DNA of 64,000 nucleotides from Candidatus Binatia bacterium (GTDB taxonomy: Bacteria > Desulfobacterota > Binatia > HRBIN30), in the NCBI GenBank assembly GCA_937925685.1, contig CALAMI010000015.1, positions 1-64,000 of the forward strand, given 5' to 3'. A program made the translations under genes and the position numbers. This document shows, in pieces, positions 36,508 through 45,294 of this stretch. The notes below the pieces were generated by a model that did not search any database, was not told the origin of the DNA, and saw nothing but the letters and a program-made list of their open reading frames with translations. The first letter of the stretch is position 1. Every line of letters begins with the position of its first letter.

Positions 36508-37719
36508 ATGGTTCGAAACCCCGAGACCGCGCTCGAAGTTGCGGCGCCGGTTCGTCCTGAGCTGCAAGCGGTGGAATGCCTTCGACGGTGGGGAAAGCAA
36601 CTCCGTCTCCACAAGTACACCCTCGAGTCCCTGGGCGAGGTTTTCGGCCTACGCTCCGCAGACGAGCTTAGCGCTGCAGAGCGTGAAGCTTGGGCGCTGC
36701 GGTTAGAGGAACGCAACGATCCGCTGAGTACGTGGCTCAAGCTGTTTTGGCTCGAGTTGCCGGTACAGCGGGAAGTCATTGCCGCTTATGCCGAGCCACT
36801 GCTCGCCTTAAGTTTGCAAACTCGGCTTCTCCACCATCATGGGCGGCGCGTGGGCGCGTCTCTGCGTGCCGACCCGGTACGCGGGGTCCTTGTTTGGGCC
36901 GACCGCCGCTTCGAAAACCCGGCTCGCAGCGGCATCGTCCGGCGACGTGGTGGCCCAGTGTATCCCCCTGGCATCGATACGCTCTTGCTGGCAGAGATCG
37001 TTCCACGAGTACCGAGGGAACGCGTGCTCGACCTCTGTACCGGATCGGGTGTGCTGGCGGTCATTGCCGCGCGCGGGGGCGCCAAGGTCGTCGGCGTGGA
37101 CCTTGACCGTCGCGCTGTCGAACTCGCTTACGTCAATGCGGCCACTAACCGGGTCAAATCGGCACGATTCCTTCTGGGGGACCTTTATGCACCGGTTGCA
37201 AGCGAGCGCTTTCACTGCATTGTTGCCAATCCGCCTTTTGTGTGTTCTCCCTACGCTCGCGCGCCACGGTACCACAGCGGCGGGCCCCTAGGGGACCGAG
37301 TACTTGGCCGCGTCGTTGCAGGGTTTCGTCCCCACCTTTGCCACGGTGGAAAAGCCGTGGCGATTTCTCAAGTGGGCCTACGCCAAGGCGAGACGCTAAG
37401 CGACCGAGCTCGCACCTGGTTTGGTGATTTCGACGGCCGATGCTTGGTTGTCGAATTCGCCCGTGCCGACGCGGTCGGCTTCGTGGCGGCACAAGCGAGC
37501 TTTGCTCTGGCAGAGGGCAGCCGCAGCTACCGCAAGGAACTTCGCTTTTGGTTGCGCTTCCTCCGTGAGCATCGAATCCATGAAGTAGCGGCGGTGCTTT
37601 TGGCGGCGGAGCGCACCGGCAGTCACCATCTCGAGGTGGTAAGCGCGAAACCTGTGGTTGTTCCCGTACCGCTGAACAAGTCAGCCACACAGGTCGTCAG
37701 CGACTGGTGGTCTCACTGA
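36508..37719 (+). CDS. Class I SAM-dependent methyltransferase (PrmB/PrmC-like core)
   Basis: About 403 residues from the ATG at 36508; a TTG two codons earlier is also in frame. The N-terminal 150 residues are helical and unassigned. The methyltransferase core has VLDLCTGSGVLAVIAARGGAKVVGVDLD and the catalytic-type NPPFVCSP, the NPPY/F motif of enzymes methylating amide nitrogens in proteins, rRNA or DNA bases. The C-terminal part may select substrate. It is not a second prmC: the lengths and N-terminal domains differ. The target is unknown. Confidence 0.78.
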   Translation: MVRNPETALEVAAPVRPELQAVECLRRWGKQLRLHKYTLESLGEVFGLRSADELSAAEREAWALRLEERNDPLSTWLKLFWLELPVQREVIAAYAEPLLALSLQTRLLHHHGRRVGASLRADPVRGVLVWADRRFENPARSGIVRRRGGPVYPPGIDTLLLAEIVPRVPRERVLDLCTGSGVLAVIAARGGAKVVGVDLDRRAVELAYVNAATNRVKSARFLLGDLYAPVASERFHCIVANPPFVCSPYARAPRYHSGGPLGDRVLGRVVAGFRPHLCHGGKAVAISQVGLRQGETLSDRARTWFGDFDGRCLVVEFARADAVGFVAAQASFALAEGSRSYRKELRFWLRFLREHRIHEVAAVLLAAERTGSHHLEVVSAKPVVVPVPLNKSATQVVSDWWSH

Positions 37720-37852
37720 ACCACCGACAGCCAGCGCTGGCCGCAAGAGTTGACTGCCGCTTTGCGGTCGTTAGTTAGTTCCCGACCCAGAGTTCACGCG
37801 GCTGTGCCGTTCGGACCCCGTGTCCCGGCCGGGAACTCGAGGGACGAGACAT

Positions 37853-38341
37853 ATGCCCGAAGCAAAGAAATTCCGTGTGTACGTCAGCAAGGACTACCTC
37901 AAGTTCAACGCGGCGCACTTCATTGCCTACAAGGGTTTCCGCGAAGCCCTTCATGGCCACAATTACCGCGTATCGGTAGAGATCGAGGGCGAGCTCGGAG
38001 AACAAGGCTATGTATTGGATTTCAGCATCGTCAAAGATGCGGCCCGCCGCGTGTGCGACCGGCTCGACGAGCGCACTTTGTTGCCTGCAGAAAGCGACTG
38101 TCTCGCCATTGAAACCCGTGGTGCTCAGGTTCTGGTGCGCTTCGAGAGCGACGAGTTTTGCTTCCCGGCAAACGACGTTCTCTTGCTCCCCATTGTTCAT
38201 ACCTCGGCCGAAGAACTTGCCCGCTATCTGGCTGGTGAAATCCGCAAAGAACTAGCACGGGACGGCATCACGGTCTGCGGAACGATCGAGGTGGGGGTCG
38301 CAGAAACACCGGGGCAAGTAGCTTATTATCGTGACCCATGA
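37853..38341 (+). CDS. 6-pyruvoyltetrahydropterin synthase/QueD-family protein lacking the usual Cys
   Basis: 162 residues from the ATG at 37853. Zinc ligands are visible: FNAAHFIAY (His22) and LHGHNYRV (His34, His36). VLDFSIVK and TSAEELARYL match the substrate-binding Asp and Glu regions. In QueD and classical PTPS a catalytic Cys precedes the HGH motif; here the segment is GFREALHGH with no Cys, but Glu31 close by. That is reminiscent of the PTPS-III type that serves in folate synthesis. The role is therefore queuosine, folate or another pterin step. The stop overlaps the cytochrome gene start (ATGA). Confidence 0.8.
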   Translation: MPEAKKFRVYVSKDYLKFNAAHFIAYKGFREALHGHNYRVSVEIEGELGEQGYVLDFSIVKDAARRVCDRLDERTLLPAESDCLAIETRGAQVLVRFESDEFCFPANDVLLLPIVHTSAEELARYLAGEIRKELARDGITVCGTIEVGVAETPGQVAYYRDP

Positions 38342-38667
38342 AATCTTTGCGGCTAGCTTGGCACTGGTTGCTAGCGGGCGGCGCAGTGTTCGGAGTACCC
38401 TTGTTTGGAGGTTGTAACGCGCCGCTCCCCGAGCCGGAGTCTCCGGGTGCAAAAGTCTACGCATCGCGGTGTAACACGTGCCACCGCCTCTATGCACCTA
38501 GGGCCCTGACGTACGAGATGTGGAAAATGAAGGTCGCTTTGATGCAGGGAGAAATGGTTCGTCGCGGTCTCCCGCCACTCACCCGTGACGAACGCGAGCT
38601 CCTCTTGGAGTACCTCCAGCGCCACAGCCAAGATGCTGTTCAATCTTTGCGCGAGGTGAACGGATGA
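38338..38667 (+). CDS. Monoheme c-type cytochrome lipoprotein
   Basis: 109 residues. A signal peptide ends at the lipobox FGGC (Cys26). One haem-binding motif, CNTCH (45-49), lies in GAKVYASRCNTCHRLYAP, and Met residues at about 62-76 could be the distal ligand. It should be attached on the periplasmic side of a membrane. The ATG overlaps the upstream stop and its own stop overlaps the pepA ATG, so three functionally unlike genes are tightly coupled. Electron partners are unknown. Confidence 0.82.
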   Translation: MKSLRLAWHWLLAGGAVFGVPLFGGCNAPLPEPESPGAKVYASRCNTCHRLYAPRALTYEMWKMKVALMQGEMVRRGLPPLTRDERELLLEYLQRHSQDAVQSLREVNG

Positions 38668-40130
38668 AAGTAACCACTTCTGCCGTGAGCGCAGACAAGC
38701 TCGCCGTCGATCTCCTGGTCGTCCCGACGATGGCTGATTGGAAAGCAGGAACCGTGGCCGAGCTCGATCGGCATTTACACGGAGCGTTGGTGCCTGAGGT
38801 TCGCCAGCAGGGTTTCAAGGGTCATGAAAACGAGCAGGCTTTATTTCAAACTCACGGCCTCCTACCCTATCGCCACATCTTGCTGGTGGGCTTGGGAAAA
38901 GGTGACGCCGTAAGCTCCTGGTATCGGGTGGCGCAAGCGGCTGCGAGCTTTGCCCAGACCTTGCAAGCCAACCAAGTGGGGTTCGTGCCACTTCCGGCCT
39001 ATGCTGACACAGCGACGCTAGAACGGGTCGTCGAGGGGTGGCTTTTGAGCCTCTACCGCTTCGATGAATTCAAGGCGAGCAACGGCCACACTCGGGTCAC
39101 CGTGCCCCGGTTTGTCCTGCTTGCCAAGGCCGACGCCGAGACCCGCGCTGCGCTTCGTCGGGCCGAGCACCTGGCCCAAGCGGCTTGTTACGCCCGCGAC
39201 CTTGTCAACCGCCCGGCAGCGATGGTGACTCCGACGTATCTTGCCAACGAAGCCAAACGCATCGCTCGCGATCAGGATTTGACCGGGCGCGTGCTCGACG
39301 TCGCAGGGTTACGACGTGCCCGCATGCAATGCATCCTCGGCGTCGCCCAAGGGAGCGAGCAACCACCACGCTTTATCGAGCTGGTTTATCGGCCAGCGCG
39401 GGCGAAGAAAGTCGTGGCGATCGCAGGGAAAGGGATCACCTTCGACAGTGGCGGCCTCAATTTAAAAACCCACGAGGGCATGGCTTCGATGAAGCGCGAT
39501 ATGGCGGGTGCCGCCGTCGTGCTCGCGGTGATGTCAGCCGTGCGCCACCTCGGGGTGAGCGTCGAGGTGCGCGGCTACATCGCAGCAGCGGAGAACATGC
39601 CCAGCGGGCGTGCCTTACGTCCCGGGGATGTGTTGACCGCCCGCAACGGCAAGACGATCGAAGTGCTCAACACCGACGCGGAGGGCCGTCTGGTGCTTGC
39701 CGATGCCTTGTCGTACGCCGCCGAAGGGAAGCCCGACATCCTCGTCGACTTGGCCACCCTCACGGGCGCCGTGCGTACCGCCCTGGGCAATCGGTATGCC
39801 GCAATCATGGGCACCGACCCACAAGTCGTGAGCGCTCTCATTGCCGCGGGCAAGGCTTCGGCGGAAAACCTGTGGGAATTGCCCCTGGTGGAGGATTACC
39901 GAAGCGAATTGCAGAGCACGGTGGCCGATTTGAAGAACGTCGGCGAGGGCGGTGCCGGTACGATCATTGGCGGGCTATTCTTGCGAGAATTTACCGGCAG
40001 TGTTCCTTGGGCCCACATCGATTTTTCCAGCACGGCAAGCACGGATAAACCGTTCCCCTGCCACCCGCGGGGTGCCACCGGGTTCGGGGTGCGCACTCTT
40101 CTGCGCTACCTGTTGTCTTTGGGGAGCTGA
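38664..40130 (+). CDS. pepA: Leucyl aminopeptidase (M17)
   Basis: 488 residues, normal for the family. The metal-binding and catalytic region contains GKGITFDSGGLNLKTHEGM, MKRDMAGAAVVLAVM and the signature NTDAEGRLVLADAL near residues 336-349. It removes N-terminal residues from peptides as a cytoplasmic hexamer with two metals per subunit; some homologues also bind DNA. The ATG overlaps the cytochrome stop (ATGA). No clear terminator follows. Confidence 0.95.
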   Translation: MKVTTSAVSADKLAVDLLVVPTMADWKAGTVAELDRHLHGALVPEVRQQGFKGHENEQALFQTHGLLPYRHILLVGLGKGDAVSSWYRVAQAAASFAQTLQANQVGFVPLPAYADTATLERVVEGWLLSLYRFDEFKASNGHTRVTVPRFVLLAKADAETRAALRRAEHLAQAACYARDLVNRPAAMVTPTYLANEAKRIARDQDLTGRVLDVAGLRRARMQCILGVAQGSEQPPRFIELVYRPARAKKVVAIAGKGITFDSGGLNLKTHEGMASMKRDMAGAAVVLAVMSAVRHLGVSVEVRGYIAAAENMPSGRALRPGDVLTARNGKTIEVLNTDAEGRLVLADALSYAAEGKPDILVDLATLTGAVRTALGNRYAAIMGTDPQVVSALIAAGKASAENLWELPLVEDYRSELQSTVADLKNVGEGGAGTIIGGLFLREFTGSVPWAHIDFSSTASTDKPFPCHPRGATGFGVRTLLRYLLSLGS

Positions 40131-40310
40131 ACCACGACGGAATCGATCCTCCGTTTCTTGCCTGCCGAAGGGCCAGGGGGAGACCGCCGCCTCAGGCCCC
40201 CAACGTGACATTCTTTGTCCGCTGGCGAGTTGTGGGGCTCTTGTGACCAACGAGTGCCCTGCACTATGGCACGATCCAGCAAGCAGAAATCTGGGAAAGG
40301 CAGTCACGCT

Positions 40311-41168
40311 ATGAGCCGCAACTACGAAGGCAAAGTCGTGCTGATCACGGGGGCGTCATCAGGAATTGGTGCGGTGGCCGCACGGATGTTCGCGGAGCGC
40401 GGCGCTCAAGTAGTCGCGGTGGCACGCCGTGCGCCATTGCTCGAGCGAGTCATTGCCGAGTGCCGAGCACACTCCCCCAGTTCGTTTTACCTAAGCGGCG
40501 ATGTTGGCGAGCAAGAATTCGCGGAAAGGATTGTCCAGACCACGATTGACCGCTTAGGGCGCCTCGATGTGCTCGTGAACAATGCCGCCATCTCCAAGCA
40601 CAAGCACATCTACCACACGCGAGCCGAAGAGGCCGAGAGTGTGTTGCGGATCAACTTTCTGTCTAGCGTGTGGACGACCTTTGCCGCGATTCCTGTCATG
40701 TTACGGCAAGGTTGGGGCGCCATTGTCAACGTGTCCTCGTTCGCCGCTAAGCTCACACCGCCGCGCGAGTCACTGTACGCGGCGTCGAAGGCAGCGATGA
40801 GCGCCTTCAGCGAGGGTCTTTGGCATGATCTCGCAGGATCGAATATCCACGTGGCCCTGGTCCATCCCGGGCCCATTGACACGGAGATTTGGCTCAAAGA
40901 GGATGAGCCACCGTCGTATCAAGGGAAAAAGTACCCCCCGGAAATTGTGGTGAACGCTATTTTCGACTGCATCGAGCGGCGTCGCTACGAGGTTACAGTG
41001 CCACGACGGAATCCCATGCTCATGACCGCGCGTTTTCTCCGCTTAGTCCTCCCGGGTCTGTTGCGCTGGGGCATGCAGCGCTCCGATCCGGTGCCTCGCG
41101 CGGTGATCGAGCGCGCACGGGAGCGGGCAGCTGCGGGCAAGCGCCTCGGCGAGGTAGACGAGCCATGA
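40311..41168 (+). CDS. Short-chain dehydrogenase/reductase
   Basis: 285 residues from the ATG at 40311; the open frame extends to 40215 but that part is not SDR-like. NAD(P) motif TGASSGIG (13-20), NNAA in VLVNNAAISKHK, the catalytic Ser in VNVSSFAAK and Tyr/Lys in YAASKAAMSAF. The C-terminal part ends with a hydrophobic patch (ARFLRLVLPGLLRWG) as in lipid-acting SDRs. The substrate is unknown. It precedes aroC on the same strand by 44 bases, with no obvious functional link. Confidence 0.87.
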   Translation: MSRNYEGKVVLITGASSGIGAVAARMFAERGAQVVAVARRAPLLERVIAECRAHSPSSFYLSGDVGEQEFAERIVQTTIDRLGRLDVLVNNAAISKHKHIYHTRAEEAESVLRINFLSSVWTTFAAIPVMLRQGWGAIVNVSSFAAKLTPPRESLYAASKAAMSAFSEGLWHDLAGSNIHVALVHPGPIDTEIWLKEDEPPSYQGKKYPPEIVVNAIFDCIERRRYEVTVPRRNPMLMTARFLRLVLPGLLRWGMQRSDPVPRAVIERARERAAAGKRLGEVDEP

Positions 41169-41212
41169 TCCCGCTTGAGGGTCACCCTGCCCTGCCCTAA
41201 GCTGCAGCGGGC

Positions 41213-42310
41213 ATGGGTTCCATTTTTGGGCAGTTGTTTCGCGTGAGCACGTTCGGCGAGTCGCACGGCGAGGCGATTGGCGTCGTCGTCGATGGTTGCC
41301 CGCCCAGGGTACCACTCCAGGTGGAGGACATTCAACGCGACCTCGACCGCCGCCGCCCCGGGCAAAGCCGGCTGACCACCGCAAGGCAAGAGACCGACCG
41401 AGCGGAGATTCTCTCGGGGGTGTTCGAAGGGCTGACCCTGGGAACACCCATCGCCGTGTTGGTCCGCAACGCCGATGCTCGTCCATCGGCGTACGAGCCG
41501 TTCAAGGACCTCTACCGGCCCTCTCACGCCGACTACACGTACGAGGCCAAGTATGGCATTCGCGCTTGGCAAGGTGGTGGCCGGGCTTCGGCTCGCGAAA
41601 CGGTTGGGCGCGTGGCCGCTGGCGCCATTGCCCGAACGCTACTTCGCGAACTCGCCGGCATCGAAGTGCTCGCCTGGGTGCGCGCCGTGCACGTCATCGA
41701 GGCGACCATCGATGTCTCCAGTGTCACCCTGGAGCAAGTCGAGTCGACCCCGGTGCGGTGCCCAGATCCTGCGGTTGCCGCGCAAATGGCGGAGCGCATC
41801 GAGATGGCTCGGCGAGAGGGCAACTCGCTCGGGGGAGTCATCGAATGTGTGTGCCGTAATGTTCCGGCGGGGCTGGGCGAACCGGTGTTCGACCGCCTCG
41901 AAGCTGATTTGGCGAAGGCCATGTTGTCGTTGCCAGCCTCGAAAGGCTTCGAGATTGGCAGCGGGTTCGCCGGCACCCGGCTAACGGGTTTTGAACACAA
42001 CGACCCGTTCGTGACTGACGCCAGTGGCCGCATTCGCACGGCGAGCAACCGCTCTGGCGGTGTCCAGGGCGGAATTAGCAATGGCGAGGACATTTACTTC
42101 CGGGTGGCCTTTAAACCCACGGCAACGATTGCCAAAGCTCAAGATACAGTGGATCGCCACGGCCGGCCAGCGAAGATCGAGGGCAAGGGGCGCCATGACC
42201 CGTGCGTGCTCCCACGTGCCGTACCCATGGTCGAAGCCATGGCCTGCCTGGTACTCGCCGACCACTACCTGCGCCAACGCGCCCTGGTGGGTCGCTTCCC
42301 CTGCCGCTAG
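41213..42310 (+). CDS. aroC: Chorismate synthase
   Basis: 365 residues, full length. Conserved blocks: [18 protein letters not shown] at the start, [54 protein letters not shown], and [21 protein letters not shown]. It uses reduced FMN to eliminate phosphate from EPSP, giving chorismate. The start ATG has a weak ribosome binding site. No other shikimate gene is near. Confidence 0.97.
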   Translation: MGSIFGQLFRVSTFGESHGEAIGVVVDGCPPRVPLQVEDIQRDLDRRRPGQSRLTTARQETDRAEILSGVFEGLTLGTPIAVLVRNADARPSAYEPFKDLYRPSHADYTYEAKYGIRAWQGGGRASARETVGRVAAGAIARTLLRELAGIEVLAWVRAVHVIEATIDVSSVTLEQVESTPVRCPDPAVAAQMAERIEMARREGNSLGGVIECVCRNVPAGLGEPVFDRLEADLAKAMLSLPASKGFEIGSGFAGTRLTGFEHNDPFVTDASGRIRTASNRSGGVQGGISNGEDIYFRVAFKPTATIAKAQDTVDRHGRPAKIEGKGRHDPCVLPRAVPMVEAMACLVLADHYLRQRALVGRFPCR

Positions 42311-42674
42311 CTGCCACCTCGAGGCTCACCGTGTTCTTGGAGGCAGATTCGGAAGAAGGACACACTCGCTCGGCCCCTTTGCTGAACCCGAAGGTCGTAC
42401 CGTCCCCACGGGGCGAAAATCCCGCCGAGGCACGCCGGAGACGCTGTCACGCAAAGGTGTCGGCCTGTCCAACTTCACGATACCTGCCCCCGGGGCAGCC
42501 GCGTCCTGCTCGGGCGCAGAGCTTGCCGCGCTGTAGCTCCCGCCCGCCATAGGGGGCCATACTTCGGCAACACTTCGGAAGGCCGAAGCCAGGCTTCCGC
42601 AAAACTACCGTCCCCCGATTCGGGGGGAGTACGCCGCCCCTACTTCTCTTGCGCTTCCTCCTCCCCTGCCAGTC

Positions 42675-42712
42675 CCTGCCCCTCCGCGCTAGCGCGGAAG
42701 GGCAGGTCTTTT
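42675..42712 (+). terminator. Long hairpin followed by TCTTTT, terminator-like
   Basis: A 16-base stem with one mismatch (42675-42690 with 42691-42706, centre CGCTAGCG) has almost no loop, then TCTTTT. It could stop read-through into the FG-GAP gene. It is 365 bases after aroC and the centre is a perfect palindrome, so a protein-binding site is also possible. Confidence 0.4.
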
Positions 42713-42720
42713 GGGTGCAG

Positions 42721-42748
42721 GAGCGCATTGCCTGCCGCCCCCTCAGTG
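42721..42748. repeat. Dispersed hairpin repeat, copy 4 (degenerate)
   Basis: GAGCGCATTGCCTGCCGCCCCCTCAGTG aligns with the other copies but its stem is decayed. It ends 4 bases before the likely start codon at 42753. Confidence 0.45.
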
Positions 42749-42752
42749 GCAT

Positions 42753-44717
42753 ATGCTGTTTTCCGGAATGCCCAATTGGGCCCCCGCGCTACAACTGATT
42801 GGGCTGATCCTCGGAGTGGCGGTGGCTGTGCCGATGACCACCGCTAGCGCTGAAGTTGTGTTCACCGAGGTGAGTGGGGAATCGTTACCGATTCACGAGA
42901 GAGCCAATCAATTGCTTCTCACCGCCGGCGCGGCTGTGGGTGACTGTGACCGGGATGGCTGGACGGACATTTATTTCCCCGCGCAGCTTGAACATGCGTT
43001 GTACCGTAACCGAGGAGACGGCTCCTTCGAAGACTTCACCGAGCAGTCGCAACTGGCTTTTCTAGCACAGCAAGATTTCTTCGCTGGTCGAGGGGCGGCT
43101 TTCGGGGACATCGACAACGACGGGGATCTCGACCTTTTCGTGACCGGCTACGCCCAAGCACGCCATTGGCTTTTTGTCAATGACGGAGCCTGCCGCTTTA
43201 CCGAAGAAGCCGCTAGACGAGGTGTGCAGGTGGACAGTGTTGCCCTTGGTCGTAGTGTTTCGTTTGGGGACTACGATCTCGACGGCTACCTGGACCTATT
43301 CGTCACCGAAGTTTGGTCTCCTGCCTTCGCTCCTCCGATCCAGCCGCCCGTAAGCCACCTCTTTCGCAACCGTGGGGCCGCAGCCCCTGGATACTTCGAG
43401 GACGTCACCCTTGCGGCCGGGGTGGCAATCGATAGAGTTGTGGGAACGCAACCTGGCATTTTTCCCTTCACCCCGCGGTTTGTCGACTTCGACCGCGACG
43501 GTCTGCCCGATTTGGCCATAGCCTCCGACTTCGGTCAAAGCCGACTGTTTTGGAATACAGGTCTGGGCACTTTCATCGACGGAACGGCTTCAGCCCGGGT
43601 CGGTACGGACGAGTATGGAATGGGGGCGGTCACGGCTGACTTCGATGGTGACGGCTGGCTCGATTGGTTCGTCTCCTCCATCTACCTCGGGAGCGGGCAG
43701 CGCGGCTCCGGGAACCGCCTGTATCGTTACGCCGGGGGTCGGCGCTTCGAGGACGTCACGGACCTAGCGGGAGTGCGGGACGGCATGTGGGGGTGGGGGG
43801 TGGCGGCTTTGGATTACGACAACGACGGCGATCAGGACCTTGCCTTGGCCAACGGCGTCGTTCCTGGGGACGCCGACGAGTACGCGGCACGCGAATTCGG
43901 CCCAATCGATCTGACCCCGTTTTTTTCCGATCCAGCGCGCTTTTGGCGCAACCGGGGAGATGGTCGATTCGAAGAAATTGCCGTCGAGGTGGGTTTTTTC
44001 GATCGCGGCGCTGGACAAGGTCTTGTCGCGTTCGACTACGACAGGGACGGCGACCTCGATCTTTTGCTGACCCACGATCACGGGGTGTTACCGCTTTTCT
44101 TCCGCAACGACGGTGGCAACGCCAACGCCTGGTTACAAATTGCTCTGCGAGGCGTGCGATCAAACCGCCACGGCATCGGTGCGCTGGTCGCGCTCGTACC
44201 AACTTCGGGAAGGCCGCAAGTGCAGGAGGTTTCGGCAAGCAGCACCTACTTGGCGCAAAATGGCGAAGGCGTGCTCCACTTTGGGCTGGGCGTGGCTACT
44301 AGCGTAGAGCTGATCGAGATCCGCTGGCCTAGTGGAGCAATCCAGCGGCAGCGTCAGATCGAAGCCAACCAACGCATCACCTTGGTCGAACCAACCGAGT
44401 GTAACCTCGAGGATGGCGGCACCTGTGTCGACACCCCCACTGCCACCGAGACTCCGACCCCACGGCCAACCGCAACAGCCACTTTACCGCAGGCAACGGC
44501 AACCCCAACGGCAATCCCTGTCTCCTGCGCGGGGGACTGCTCCCGGGACAACCTCGTGACGATAGACGAAATCCTCCGGATGGTGCGGATTGCCTTAGAG
44601 CTGGCTGGCGTCGAAGACTGCCGAGCGGGCGACTTCAACAGCGACGGGCGCGTGACGATTGACGAGATTCTCGCCGCAGTGAGAAATGCTTTATTCGGCT
44701 GCCCTGCCAACCGCTGA
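42753..44717 (+). CDS. Large secreted FG-GAP/ASPIC-UnbV protein with C-terminal dockerin-like repeats
   Basis: About 654 residues from the ATG at 42753 (42768 is an alternative). A signal peptide (LIGLILGVAVAVPMTTASA) is followed by many FG-GAP/VCBS calcium loops such as GDCDRDGWTDIYF, GDIDNDGDLDLFV, GDYDLDGYLDLFV and DYDNDGDQDLAL, making a beta-propeller. An ASPIC/UnbV domain follows (about 470-545, GIGALVALVP..., HFGLGVATSVELIEIRWPSG). A Thr/Pro-rich linker leads to two EF-hand-like loops (CAGDCSRDNLVTIDEI, GDFNSDGRVTIDEI), the same module as in the protein at 29438. Probably surface-exposed, calcium-stabilised; ligand unknown. Confidence 0.87.
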   Translation: MLFSGMPNWAPALQLIGLILGVAVAVPMTTASAEVVFTEVSGESLPIHERANQLLLTAGAAVGDCDRDGWTDIYFPAQLEHALYRNRGDGSFEDFTEQSQLAFLAQQDFFAGRGAAFGDIDNDGDLDLFVTGYAQARHWLFVNDGACRFTEEAARRGVQVDSVALGRSVSFGDYDLDGYLDLFVTEVWSPAFAPPIQPPVSHLFRNRGAAAPGYFEDVTLAAGVAIDRVVGTQPGIFPFTPRFVDFDRDGLPDLAIASDFGQSRLFWNTGLGTFIDGTASARVGTDEYGMGAVTADFDGDGWLDWFVSSIYLGSGQRGSGNRLYRYAGGRRFEDVTDLAGVRDGMWGWGVAALDYDNDGDQDLALANGVVPGDADEYAAREFGPIDLTPFFSDPARFWRNRGDGRFEEIAVEVGFFDRGAGQGLVAFDYDRDGDLDLLLTHDHGVLPLFFRNDGGNANAWLQIALRGVRSNRHGIGALVALVPTSGRPQVQEVSASSTYLAQNGEGVLHFGLGVATSVELIEIRWPSGAIQRQRQIEANQRITLVEPTECNLEDGGTCVDTPTATETPTPRPTATATLPQATATPTAIPVSCAGDCSRDNLVTIDEILRMVRIALELAGVEDCRAGDFNSDGRVTIDEILAAVRNALFGCPANR

Positions 44718-44729
44718 CCTGCAGCGTTT
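44711..44729 (+). terminator. Short hairpin with TTTT at the end of the FG-GAP gene
   Basis: CGCTG-ACCTG-CAGCG followed by TTTT, overlapping the stop codon. The stem is only 5 bases, so it is a weak terminator candidate. Confidence 0.25.
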
Positions 44730-44754
44730 TCCGGTTTGGTTCTGAACAAATTCT

Positions 44755-45270
44755 TCAGCACGGGCGCGCTACCTCGCCGCGTGGCTCGGCAGGAACGACT
44801 CCCCTCCAGCTTCGGCCGGTGGCGCGGGCATAGCGACGCAACCCCGCGGCCACGCGCTCACAGGCAATGGCCACAATTGCGGCATCGTCCAGACGGCCCA
44901 AGCGAGGCAGGAAGTCCGGCAGCAAATCCATCTCGTTGCCGAAATACAGAACTGCCGCAGCCGCATGAGCGACGGTCGCATAAGGTACCTGTTCGATGCG
45001 GCCGGCGAGATGATCTCGTAAACAGTCGAGCAACAAGGTGAGCTGGCGTTTCAGGAGCGAAAATCGTGGGTCGAGCGTGCTCACCCGTTGGCGCAGTTCC
45101 GCTTCGCGCTCCATGAGCGAACGCACGTCGGCCGGCGCAATGGTGCACGCCAAATCGGCTACGATGCGTTCGAGGTCGTCTCTATCCAAAACCGGGCTAG
45201 CGCCTGCGCCGTCTTGCCCTTTGAGCGGTAGCGTTTTCGACTTCGATCTACGCCGCTGGTCTTGTTTCAT
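44755..45270 (-). CDS. DUF1232 (YkvA-like) protein
   Basis: 171 residues. The C-terminal half carries the DUF1232 core: VPYATVAHAAAAVLYFGNEMDLLPDFLPRLGRLDDAAIVAIA. The family pattern is a membrane-associated hydrophobic hairpin. The N-terminal half is helical and charged. Function of DUF1232 proteins is unknown. It starts 24 bases after the flavoprotein gene with GGAAGGGA upstream, so the two form an operon. Confidence 0.82.
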   Translation of the reverse strand: MKQDQRRRSKSKTLPLKGQDGAGASPVLDRDDLERIVADLACTIAPADVRSLMEREAELRQRVSTLDPRFSLLKRQLTLLLDCLRDHLAGRIEQVPYATVAHAAAAVLYFGNEMDLLPDFLPRLGRLDDAAIVAIACERVAAGLRRYARATGRSWRGVVPAEPRGEVARPC

Positions 45271-45294
45271 GGTCCATTCCCTTCCGCTGGCGAT

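Larger units (their letters stand above)
42311..42752. other. Structured intergenic region after aroC
   Basis: 442 bases without a supported gene. It contains several small inverted repeats (for example CTTCGG-AAGG-CCGAAG near 42570), a long hairpin at 42675-42706 and a degenerate copy of the dispersed repeat at its right end. Frames across it have no recognisable protein features. Confidence 0.5.
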
